Shown here: piece after piece, positions 44,343 to 51,778 of the stretch | How the letters are laid out: every line of letters begins with the position of its first letter | Numbering within the stretch: position 1 is the first letter of the stretch | Assembly (NCBI GenBank): GCA_022825895.1 | Contig: JAJDVX010000035.1 | Span: forward strand, 1 to 64,000 | DNA: 64,000 nt | Source: Chloroflexota bacterium | GTDB lineage: Bacteria > Chloroflexota > UBA11872 | Direction of reading: 5' to 3' | Notes under the pieces: model-generated | What the model was told of the DNA's origin: nothing | Seen by the model: only the letters and a program-made list of their open reading frames with translations | Databases searched by the model: none | Made by a program: the position numbers and the translations under genes

Positions 44343-44729
44343 TCATACGCTCCGGATGGCGACCGGATATCGCGCCAGCTGCGCGTCCATGGTCAACAGC
44401 GTGATGTTCTCGACTTGCGCTTGCGCCACGAGAATCCGATCAAACGGGTCGTTGTGGATCGGCGGCAGGCGGCCGACCGCCAGCGCGTGTTCCGACTCAA
44501 TGGCAAGTTCCCGATACCCGTGTTGCTGCAAACCGTCTCTCAATAGCCGCGGGTCAACGCGAAAGTCACTCCGGCCCAGCGCGCGCTTGATCACGACTTC
44601 CCAGATGCTGGCCGTGCTGAATGCCAACGCCGTGGCCGGGTCGCGCAGAAGGGCCCGCGTTCCCGCTGGCAACCGGTCGGGCTCGCCTGCCGCCCAGAGC
44701 AACACGTGCGTGTCCAGCAAAAGCGTCAC
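44343..44729 (-). CDS. vapC: PIN-domain RNase toxin, VapC-like
   Basis: A 128-residue PIN nuclease. The metal-binding acids are Asp6 in LLLDTHVLLW, Glu in STASIWEVVIKRAL, and the Asp pair in NDPFDRILVAQA and LLTMDAQL. The DTHVLLW opening belongs to the VapC group that usually pairs with Phd-type antitoxins. Its ATG overlaps the stop of the upstream gene (ATGA), so the unusual 306-residue protein encoded there is the expected antitoxin. Confidence 0.87.
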   Translation of the reverse strand: MTLLLDTHVLLWAAGEPDRLPAGTRALLRDPATALAFSTASIWEVVIKRALGRSDFRVDPRLLRDGLQQHGYRELAIESEHALAVGRLPPIHNDPFDRILVAQAQVENITLLTMDAQLARYPVAIRSV

Positions 44730-45646
44730 GACGTCGCTCCGAACATCTGCTCGATCTCGGGACCGCCCATGCTGTCGAAGTCGTCGGGGACGTCGATTTG
44801 TCCGGCCATGAAACCCAATCGGGACGAACCTGGCTCGTCCGGCACTTCAAAGCCAAACTCGCGCCGCAGGCGGTTGTACGCCTCCCGCGTCTCGGGACGG
44901 CCCAGGGCCACGGCTTCCCGCAGTCGCTTCAAGTCCGCCCCGTCGTACAGCAGCTCAACCACGTCCGCGATGAAATCCTCGATCTGGGAGTCGCTGACCT
45001 CGTGCTGCACGGCCCACCGCCAGAACTTCGCCATGTGCTCGTCGTCGGGATGGCTGTAGTCCTCCGGCTGCATGCCCGCCACTGCCCAGGGCTTTCCGAG
45101 GCGAAAGTCCGGGTTTATCGAATCCTTGTAGGTCCACATCTGTAGTCCTGCCATCAGCGCCGCGCAAATGAACGCCCCGTTGGAGGTGTACCGGCCAGGT
45201 CGCGTCGCACCGCCGTTCCTCGCCCGACGCTTGTCCATCCCGTCCAGGTACCGCTCCACCTCGTGCTTGAGCCCATAGCTCGAGCGCCTCGGCGGGGCCG
45301 GCCCATTGAATCGACGCGCCCACACGCACCCCTGCAGCCGATAGCTGAGCGACACCCGCCCCTCGGCGAAGAACTCCAGCGTGTTGCGAATACCCGCATC
45401 GCACTGCCGGCCGGCTCGCAATTCCTCCCGTGCGGCCTCCAGGTCATCGGGCAATTGCTCCGGCTCCCAACGTCCTGACGGCCTGCCGTCGGGCGAAACG
45501 GAGCGACGACGCCGCCATGTCTGACCCAGCCCATGCGAGTTGAGCGTGGGATGCTCGTCCAGCACCCGCTCGCGTTCCGCATCGAAGAGTCCCCGGTCCG
45601 AGAGCAGCCTGGCCGCCCGCAACCACAGACGTTGACTCTTCGTCAT
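44726..45646 (-). CDS. large protein with Phd-like antitoxin tail, candidate chimeric antitoxin
   Basis: A 306-residue protein. The last 29 residues, LGFMAGQIDVPDDFDSMGG then PEIEQMFG, match the C-terminal tail of Phd/VapB antitoxins that fills the VapC groove. The small DNA-binding domain that normally precedes this tail is replaced by about 275 residues that I do not recognise. That part is basic at the N-terminus, with a central YTSNGAFICAALMAGLQM segment and a helical stretch KFWRWAVQHEVSDSQIEDFIADVVELL. The ATG is chosen over a TTG seven codons upstream. It is coupled to vapC by ATGA overlap, and a perfect palindrome lies three bases upstream of the ATG. Whether the large domain binds DNA or senses something is unknown. 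Confidence 0.65.
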   Translation of the reverse strand: MTKSQRLWLRAARLLSDRGLFDAERERVLDEHPTLNSHGLGQTWRRRRSVSPDGRPSGRWEPEQLPDDLEAAREELRAGRQCDAGIRNTLEFFAEGRVSLSYRLQGCVWARRFNGPAPPRRSSYGLKHEVERYLDGMDKRRARNGGATRPGRYTSNGAFICAALMAGLQMWTYKDSINPDFRLGKPWAVAGMQPEDYSHPDDEHMAKFWRWAVQHEVSDSQIEDFIADVVELLYDGADLKRLREAVALGRPETREAYNRLRREFGFEVPDEPGSSRLGFMAGQIDVPDDFDSMGGPEIEQMFGATS

Positions 45647-45648
45647 TG

Positions 45649-45663
45649 AAACCCTAGGGGTTT
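45649..45663. promoter_or_regulatory. palindrome at the chimeric antitoxin start
   Basis: AAACCC-TAG-GGGTTT, perfect over 6 bp arms, lies directly before the ATG of the candidate antitoxin. It could be an operator or affect ribosome access. Confidence 0.4.
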
Positions 45664-45800
45664 GCAAGAATACTTGGGGAGTTTAGCTCACCGTCAGTGT
45701 TTGCCGAAATGTCGGGATTCTGTTGTCCCGACCAGGTGACCTTGATACAGCGCCCCTGGCCCTCCAACCCCGGCCACTTCACCACCCCTCGCCTTGCGGA

Positions 45801-45817
45801 GTGTCCTGGCCGGACAC
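45801..45817. other. inverted repeat with IS-end-like context
   Basis: GTGTCC-TGGCC-GGACAC, followed by ACATGGGTTACACATG. It lies past the vapC stop on the minus strand and could act as a terminator hairpin. On the complement, the string GTGTAACCCATGTGTCCGG resembles sequence I associate with ends of IS481-type elements. No transposase is nearby. Confidence 0.3.
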
Positions 45818-45853
45818 ATGGGTTACACATGTGGGCGGGCTGACGGAGATCGA

Positions 45854-46270
45854 CTATGGACAGGTGATCGATCCTAGGGCGCGCGGTCCAACAGCCGCCG
45901 CAGCCGCCAAGCCTTTGTCAAAGGTCATGATCTCTCGCACGCCACGCCGTCTGCAGCTTGCAAGATGGCAAAGATCTCTCGCCTGCAGCGTGGGATGTCG
46001 GTCATGGAGTTGGCGGGCCAGCAGCACGTCCGCCTCTTCCAGCGGCCACACCTCAACGGCGGCGCTGGCGACCAACTCCAACGCCGAGTCCAGCGTATGC
46101 GGCCTCCGCATCCGCACATACACATGCATCAACTCCTGGACAACCTCCGCAGACGTGACCAAGGGCCTGCGGCTGCGCATCGCCTCGTCAAAGAATCTTC
46201 GGGCCTGAGATCGACGCGGGTGTGCCTGCCCAATCGCATACATGAAGACGTTGGTATCGACGAAGGTCAT
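45854..46270 (-). CDS. vapC: PIN-domain RNase toxin, VapC-like (second system)
   Basis: A 138-residue PIN nuclease with MTFVDTNVFMYAIG (first Asp), SAEVVQELMHVYVR (Glu), ARDLCHLASCRR (Asp) and the final EIMTFDKGL (Asp). All four acidic positions are present. The ATG is embedded in the stop of the upstream antitoxin gene (ATGA). A longer frame upstream is a shadow of the antitoxin gene. Confidence 0.85.
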   Translation of the reverse strand: MTFVDTNVFMYAIGQAHPRRSQARRFFDEAMRSRRPLVTSAEVVQELMHVYVRMRRPHTLDSALELVASAAVEVWPLEEADVLLARQLHDRHPTLQARDLCHLASCRRRGVREIMTFDKGLAAAAAVGPRALGSITCP

Positions 46271-46542
46271 ACGTCCGGCAGGCCACTGGTTTTCGACTCG
46301 TGAATGGTCCGGAGGTGCTCGTCCCAATCAGGCTCCACCCCGGGGCCTTCGCGTGCGTCACACTCCTCAAAGAACCGTTGCAGATCCTCCGAGGATTGGA
46401 ACCGCTGGGCGCGCTGCTGCTCCTCAAGCCGTTCATGAGCGGCCGCCCGCAGCCACGCGCTAAAGCTCAAGCCCTCCCGGCGCGCCTGCCGTACGAACCG
46501 TTCCCGGTCGTCGTCCGGAATGATCAACTGCACCCTCGCCAC
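46267..46542 (-). CDS. vapB: VapB-like ribbon-helix-helix antitoxin
   Basis: About 91 residues from a GTG start; another GTG lies three codons upstream. The N-terminal RHH is ARVQLIIPDDDRERFVRQARREGLSFSAWLRAAAHERL; the acidic tail (FFEECDAREGPGVEPDWDEH) is the toxin-binding part. It is coupled to vapC by an ATGA overlap. A perfect palindrome 26 bases upstream is the likely operator. Confidence 0.83.
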   Translation of the reverse strand: MARVQLIIPDDDRERFVRQARREGLSFSAWLRAAAHERLEEQQRAQRFQSSEDLQRFFEECDAREGPGVEPDWDEHLRTIHESKTSGLPDV

Positions 46543-46567
46543 GCCACCCACCCTTGTACACCCAAAT

Positions 46568-46588
46568 ATGTGTATAGACCATACACAT
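46568..46588. promoter_or_regulatory. vapBC operator palindrome
   Basis: ATGTGTAT-AGACC-ATACACAT, perfect 8-bp arms, AT-rich in a GC-rich genome and 26 bases upstream of the vapB GTG. It should contain or overlap the promoter and bind the RHH antitoxin. The rest of the 46543-46836 gap shows nothing else recognisable. Confidence 0.6.
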
Positions 46589-46836
46589 CGATTAGACCGA
46601 TGGCAACGTCCATCATGGTTTGACGGCCCCCGCCGGCTGCTGCGCCGATCGTGCCGCGCGCACGTGCCTCGCAGTCCAATATGGACGCCGCGACCTTGGG
46701 GACCTGAGGACCAGGTGCGCCGCGTCCAGGTTGTCCAACCGCCCCGCCAACCATTCGCCGTCGGCCGCGGACCAACCAACAGCCGCCCAACGGTGACAAT
46801 TCCCGGCAGCCGACAACGTCGAGCCCTGGAGAACGC

Positions 46837-47754
46837 GTGATTGACATTGGCCCCCAGTACCAGCGCGACGACGACTTCACACGCCGCATGCGCCGGCATC
46901 AGAGTTGCTATCGCGCACGCGTGCTGCGGGTTGCCTGCGGCACCGGACCGTCGCCGTCGTCGCGGACGTCCTACGGCAACATCCTGGACGAACGCGCGGC
47001 GTCGCGTGGGCTCAACTTCCTCGCGCCCGACATCTTCCAACTGGCCAGGCAGCGGGCTGCGGCCGGAACCGGCGCGGTCGACGAGTTCCGCTTGATGCGC
47101 AACATGTTGTCCAGCCAGCCCATGGCCTTCAACCTCTTCGGGAAGCTGGCGCTCAACCACGACCTGGCGACCGAGATGGTCCGCGCGCTCTGGGGTGCGC
47201 ACGTGAAACGCGTGACCGATGTGCGGTTCGAATGGGCGCCCCAGCCAGCTGACGAGTATCTGGACGATCGCACCGCATTTGACGTATTCGTCGAATACGA
47301 GGGCGACGGAGGCCACGCGGGATTCATCGGCATCGAGGTCAAGCTGACCGAGCCGTTTTCCCAACGCCGCTACGACAAACCGACCTACCGTCGCTGGATG
47401 ACACTCAATAGTCCGTGGCGGGTCGCCTCTCACGAAGCAGTCGCCGACATTGAGCACAACCAGTTATGGCGCGACCACCTGCTCGCATGGTCGATGCTTC
47501 GGCATCCGTCGCGCCGATTTCGGTCCGGTCACCTGTCGGTCGTGTTTCACCCGGAGGACCACCGCTGCCGCGGCGTCATTGACCGCTATCGGACACTCTT
47601 GCGCAGCCAGGCCACGTTTTCCGCATTCGATCTCTCACAGGTGGTTTCGGCCTGGCGACCGTTCGCCGGCGAGTGGCTGGAAACGTTCGCCGAGCGCTAC
47701 CTGGCGCTCAATGCCGCGAGCCGGCGGCTCAACGCAAACGAGCCCAAGACCTGA
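46837..47754 (+). CDS. PD-(D/E)XK nuclease, PGN_0703-like
   Basis: A 305-residue protein matching the pattern of PGN_0703-type putative restriction endonucleases. The motifs are YGNILDERAASRGLNFL, RNMLSSQPMAFNLFGKL and the nuclease core DRTAFDVFVEY ... FIGIEVKLTEPF, giving Asp149, Glu167 and Lys169. GTG start with GGAG at good spacing. There is no methyltransferase or helicase beside it, so it is a stand-alone nuclease. It stands divergently next to vapBC within a toxin-antitoxin cluster, hinting at a defence role. Activity is inferred from the intact D-E-K set. Confidence 0.75.
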   Translation: MIDIGPQYQRDDDFTRRMRRHQSCYRARVLRVACGTGPSPSSRTSYGNILDERAASRGLNFLAPDIFQLARQRAAAGTGAVDEFRLMRNMLSSQPMAFNLFGKLALNHDLATEMVRALWGAHVKRVTDVRFEWAPQPADEYLDDRTAFDVFVEYEGDGGHAGFIGIEVKLTEPFSQRRYDKPTYRRWMTLNSPWRVASHEAVADIEHNQLWRDHLLAWSMLRHPSRRFRSGHLSVVFHPEDHRCRGVIDRYRTLLRSQATFSAFDLSQVVSAWRPFAGEWLETFAERYLALNAASRRLNANEPKT

Positions 47755-47839
47755 CCGCCGCCATCGAGTCGAGGGTCCGCGGCATTGGTCACGTTGGCCC
47801 CGTCATCGCTGCGAACCCGGCGCACATCCCCCGCCAGTC

Positions 47840-47931
47840 TGAACACAGACCCCGCCAAAGTGAACACATTCGGCAGAAAACTGAACACATCGGCCCAACA
47901 GAGTGAACACATCCGACGGAGCGCCGAACAG
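47840..47931. repeat. 21-22 bp periodic TGAACACA array
   Basis: Four exact TGAACACA octamers at 47840, 47861, 47882 and 47904, and a degenerate fifth (CGAACAGG) at 47925, all in the same orientation. The wider unit is about CCGCCAAAGTGAACACAT. Two-helical-turn spacing suggests protein binding on one DNA face. On the complement it reads TGTGTTCA(C/G)TTT, similar to the multi-repeat ends of IS21-type elements. Confidence 0.7.
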
Positions 47932-47977
47932 GTCCTTCCACCCTTCGGGCCGCGATTCCGAAGTCCGCAGTGAGCCT

Positions 47978-48018
47978 GCCCTGAGCTTGCCGAAGCCTGT
48001 CCTGAGCTTGTCAAAGGA
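47978..48018. repeat. tandem CCTGAGCTTG repeat
   Basis: Two 20-base copies, GCCCTGAGCTTGCCGAAGCC and GTCCTGAGCTTGTCAAAGGA, 21 bases apart. This family of short intergenic repeats is widespread in environmental bacterial genomes; each copy is partly self-complementary. Confidence 0.6.
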
Positions 48019-48150
48019 GAGAGGGACTCGCGCCTTCCGTCCATTGCCGGTCCCCAACCAGGGCCGCATCCCACCACCCTGCCCGCCCCACGGTCACGCC
48101 AGGACCTGCCCCCACTGGACGGACGACGATCAGCCGCGCGTGTCTTCGCC

Positions 48151-50019
48151 TTACCGCGAACCCTTGCTCCGCAGGGCCGCCGCGTCGATGTCCTCGCCGC
48201 CCGTCGAAAGCCCCAGCGTGTACAGGTTGTAGTACAGCCCCGCCTTTGCCAGCAGTTGCGCGTGCGTGCCCCGCTCCACGATGCGGCCCTGGTCAAGCAC
48301 CAGCACCTCCGTCGCGTTGCGCACCGTCGAGAGCCGGTGCGCGATCACGAAGCTGGTGCGGCCTCGCATCATCGTCTCCATCGCGTCCTGAATAATCCCC
48401 TCGGTCTGCGTGTCCACCGAACTCGTCGCCTCGTCCAGCACCAGCACCCGCGGATCCGTCAGCAGCGCCCGCGCAAACGACACCAGTTGCCGCTGCCCAG
48501 TCGACAGCCCGCCGCCCCGTTCCTCGATCGGCGTGTCGTAGCCAAACGGCAGGCTTTCCACGAACTCGTGCAGCCGCACCGCCTTCGCCACCTCGATTAC
48601 TTCCGCTCGCGTGGCCTCCGCCCGCCCGTAAGCGATGTTGTCGTGGATGCTCCCGCTGAACAGGAACGGCTCCTGCAACACCAGCCCCAGCTGCCGCCGC
48701 AGCGAAGCCTGGCTGACCCCGCGCACGTCGTGCCCGTCGATCCGCACCGACCCGGTGGAAGCGTCATAGAACCGCAGCAGCAGGTTGATGATCGTGGTCT
48801 TGCCAGCCCCGGTGGCGCCCACCAGCGCGATCCGGTCGCCCGGCTTCGCCACGATCTCGGCGTCGTGCAGCACCGGCCGGCCCGCCTCGTACGCAAAGCT
48901 CACCCGCTCGAACCGCACCTCGCCCCGCACCCGCGGCAACTCCCGGGCGTCGGCCTCGTCGTGCATGGTTTCGTCGGTGTCCAGGATTTCAAATACCCGC
49001 TCGGCCGACGTCATCGCCGCCTGGATCGCGCCCCAGCGCGTCGCCAGTTCCTGCACCGGACCAAAAAACCGCTCGATGTACAGCACAAAGGCCGTCACCA
49101 CGCCCAGCGTCACCGTGTCCGACCCATCCAGCACAAAGGATCCGCCCAACCACAGCACCAGCCCGGTCGAGATTGCCGTGAAGACCTCCACCGCCGGTTC
49201 GGCCGACGACGTAACCGTCATCGCACGCATTTGCGATTGCGCCTGGGCGTGGTTCACCTCGTCAAAGCGTCTGGCATTCACGTCCTCGCGAGTAAACGCC
49301 TGGATCACCCGCATCCCCAGGATCGATTCGGCCAGCACCCCGTTCAGCGTCGATGTCCGCGTCCGCATCACCCGGTACGCGGCCTGCGCAACCCGAGCGA
49401 AGACGATCCCGCTCAGCAGCATCAACGGAGTCACCGCCACCGCAATCAGCGTCAGCTCCCAGCTCAGCAACGCCATCGCCACCAGGATTCCAATCAGGAT
49501 CGCCATGTCGGCCACCAGCCCGATCGCCCCCTCCGTAACCGCCTCGCCAATCTGTTCCACATCGGAGGCCATGCGGCTGATGAGCCGTCCGGTGATCTGC
49601 CGGTCGTAGAACCCCAGGGGCAGCGACTGGTACTTGCGGAACATCTCCATCCGCATGGCCTGCAACATGCGCTGCCCAAGGCTTGCGTTGATTACCAGTT
49701 GCAGCGCTGTCGCGCCCGCCTGCCCCAGCGTGACGCCCAGGAACACCAGCGCCGCCACCGTCAGCACTCCGGCGTCGCCGGCTCGGATGCCATCGTCGAT
49801 CGCCAAGCCGATCAGCGCCGGCTGCGCCATCGTCGTCCCGGCAACCGCCAGTACCGCCACCGTTGCAATCAGCAGTCGTCGCCGGTCTCGGGCCAGGTAG
49901 CCCAGCAGGCGCAGCAGCACTCGCCGGTCAAAGCCCTCGAATCCGGTTTCTTCCTGGACAAACGTCCCGCGAGACGCGGACGTGCCCATCCCCATGCCCG
50001 ACCCCATGCCCATCCTCAT
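48151..50019 (-). CDS. ABC exporter half-transporter (membrane + ATPase), subunit B
   Basis: A 622-residue type IV ABC exporter subunit: about 35 N-terminal residues with a Met/Gly-rich start, six membrane helices, then the ATPase with Walker A GATGAGKTT, Q-loop LVLQEPFLFSG, signature LSTGQRQ (Thr instead of the usual Gly), Walker B VLVLDEATSSVD and switch His in IAHRLS. The signature and catalytic Glu are close to consensus. The start overlaps the stop of the other half (ATGA), as is usual for heterodimeric exporters. Substrate unknown: lipid or drug. Confidence 0.9.
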   Translation of the reverse strand: MRMGMGSGMGMGTSASRGTFVQEETGFEGFDRRVLLRLLGYLARDRRRLLIATVAVLAVAGTTMAQPALIGLAIDDGIRAGDAGVLTVAALVFLGVTLGQAGATALQLVINASLGQRMLQAMRMEMFRKYQSLPLGFYDRQITGRLISRMASDVEQIGEAVTEGAIGLVADMAILIGILVAMALLSWELTLIAVAVTPLMLLSGIVFARVAQAAYRVMRTRTSTLNGVLAESILGMRVIQAFTREDVNARRFDEVNHAQAQSQMRAMTVTSSAEPAVEVFTAISTGLVLWLGGSFVLDGSDTVTLGVVTAFVLYIERFFGPVQELATRWGAIQAAMTSAERVFEILDTDETMHDEADARELPRVRGEVRFERVSFAYEAGRPVLHDAEIVAKPGDRIALVGATGAGKTTIINLLLRFYDASTGSVRIDGHDVRGVSQASLRRQLGLVLQEPFLFSGSIHDNIAYGRAEATRAEVIEVAKAVRLHEFVESLPFGYDTPIEERGGGLSTGQRQLVSFARALLTDPRVLVLDEATSSVDTQTEGIIQDAMETMMRGRTSFVIAHRLSTVRNATEVLVLDQGRIVERGTHAQLLAKAGLYYNLYTLGLSTGGEDIDAAALRSKGSR

Positions 50020-51719
50020 GCGCCCGCCGCCTCCGCCGCCGCCAGGTCCGCGTGTGCCTCCGCGGCCTGCCGCACCTGCAGGTCGTAGAGATCGCGGTAG
50101 AACCCCGGCCTCGAGAGCAGTTCGGCATGCGTCCCTCGATCGGCGACGCGCCCGTCGTCCACGACCAGGATTTCGTCCGCGTGCTCGACCGAGCTGATGC
50201 GCTGCGACACCACAAACGTCGTCCGTCCACCTGCCCTCCGCCGCAGCGCCTCCTGGATCCGCCGCTCGGTCTCGGTATCCACGCTGCTGGTCGCGTCGTC
50301 CAGGATCAGGATCGCCGACTCGCGCAGCAGCGCCCGCGCAATCGTCAGCCGCTGCCGCTGCCCGCCCGACAGCCCAACGCCGCGCTCCCCGATGACCGTC
50401 TCGAATCCTTCGGGCATCTCCAGGATGAAGTCATAAGCCTGCGCGTCCTTCGCCGCCGCGATCACGTCGTCAAGGCCGGCGTCCGGATTGCCGTACGCGA
50501 TGTTGTTGCGGACCGTGTCGGAAAACAGGAACGGGTCCTGCGGCACGATCGAAACCGCCGAGCGCAGACCCTTCAGATCAAAGCTGCGCACGTCTTTCCC
50601 ATCCACCCGCACCTCGCCGCCCGCCGCGTCGTAATAACGCGGAATCAGGTTCAGAAGGCTGGACTTCCCCGAACCGGTCGGGCCCACCACGCCAACGACT
50701 TCGCCGGCCTCAGCTGCCGCGCTGACTCCGGACACAACCGCTCGCCTGTTAAACGCAATGTCCACACCGTCGTAGTCCACCCGACCCTTCACGTTGCCCC
50801 GCTCGGCCGCGACCGGTGGACTCTCGAGACCCACCGGCTCATCCAGCAAACCGAACACCCGGTCGGCCGACACCGCCGTGCGCGCCACCTGCTGCACGAT
50901 GAAACCCAGCCGCCGCGACGGCTGGATCAGCCTGGTGAAGTAGTAATAGAAGGCCAGCAGCACCCCCACCGAAATCGAACCGTCGATGGCCAGCAGGCCG
51001 CCCGCCCAGATCACCACCAGCGATCCGATGCCGGTCAACAGCAGCATCAGCGGCATCGCCCGCGCCCGCAGCCGGATCGGCGCCAGCGCCCGCTCCCGCA
51101 TCGCCTCCGCCTCGACTCCGAACGACGTGATCTCGCGTTCTTCCGTCGCGAACGCCTTCACGACCCGAATGCCGTTCAGGTTCTCGGTCAGCGTGCGCGT
51201 CAGCCTTGCCTGCTGGCTTCGATAAGCCCGCCACATGGGGCGCACCAGCCGGCCGTACACCAGGGCCACCGTAACCATCAGTGCCAGCACCACCAGCGCC
51301 ATGAGCGTCAGTTGCGGACTGGCGATCACCATCCCGGTCACGATCACAACGTAGATGCCGACCGTACGGATCAGTTCCATCACGCCCCATCCCGTGAAGC
51401 TCTGCACGGTATTCGTGTCGCTGATGGCCAGCGTGATCACGTCGCCGCTGTCCACCCGGTCGTAATAGGCGTACGGCAGGCGCTGCAGCTTGTCGTAGAC
51501 CTCGTTGCGGAGCCGGCGGCTGATGCCCGCCTGGTACCAGCGCTGACAGAACCGTGCCCCGAACAGCGCGGCCCCGCGCACCACGATCAGGGCCGCCGCC
51601 AGCAGCGAGAGCCCCACCAGCCGCGAGCGGTCGCCCGCCACGATGCCCTCGTCAATCACCCTCGCCAGCACCTGCGGCACAACCAGGTCCATTGCCGCGG
51701 ACACCATCCAAACCAGCAC
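50016..51719 (-). CDS. ABC exporter half-transporter (membrane + ATPase), subunit A
   Basis: At least 567 residues: five to six membrane helices and an ATPase with Walker A GPTGSGKSS, signature LSGGQRQ, Walker B ILILDDATSSVD and His replaced by Gln in VVSQRIS. The Walker B Glu is Asp here (LDDATS), so this half carries the degenerate catalytic site of an asymmetric heterodimer. The only standard start is the GTG used here, inside the first membrane helix. The frame continues upstream without ATG, GTG or TTG for 21 more family-like residues to an ATA at 51782 that overlaps the stop of the AI-2E gene. Confidence 0.85.
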   Translation of the reverse strand: MLVWMVSAAMDLVVPQVLARVIDEGIVAGDRSRLVGLSLLAAALIVVRGAALFGARFCQRWYQAGISRRLRNEVYDKLQRLPYAYYDRVDSGDVITLAISDTNTVQSFTGWGVMELIRTVGIYVVIVTGMVIASPQLTLMALVVLALMVTVALVYGRLVRPMWRAYRSQQARLTRTLTENLNGIRVVKAFATEEREITSFGVEAEAMRERALAPIRLRARAMPLMLLLTGIGSLVVIWAGGLLAIDGSISVGVLLAFYYYFTRLIQPSRRLGFIVQQVARTAVSADRVFGLLDEPVGLESPPVAAERGNVKGRVDYDGVDIAFNRRAVVSGVSAAAEAGEVVGVVGPTGSGKSSLLNLIPRYYDAAGGEVRVDGKDVRSFDLKGLRSAVSIVPQDPFLFSDTVRNNIAYGNPDAGLDDVIAAAKDAQAYDFILEMPEGFETVIGERGVGLSGGQRQRLTIARALLRESAILILDDATSSVDTETERRIQEALRRRAGGRTTFVVSQRISSVEHADEILVVDDGRVADRGTHAELLSRPGFYRDLYDLQVRQAAEAHADLAAAEAAGA

Positions 51720-51778
51720 GCTGAGCAGCGCCAGCGGCCAGTACGAGCGGATGTAGGCGAGCGTTCGCCAGATGGACC

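Larger units (their letters stand above)
47755..48150. other. gene-free region rich in repeats
   Basis: This 396-base gap between the nuclease and the ABC exporter contains the TGAACACA array and the two CCTGAGCTTG repeats listed separately. No coding frame here has family similarity; the longer open frames are products of the repeats. Confidence 0.6.

Noticed and set aside
47673-47906. Frame encoding SEH-type repeats over the TGAACACA array
   Set aside because: The protein repeat is a by-product of the DNA repeat and overlaps the nuclease 3' end.
47821-48030. CRISPR array
   Set aside because: The conserved part is only 8 bases with about 13-base intervals that are themselves similar; no cas genes are near.
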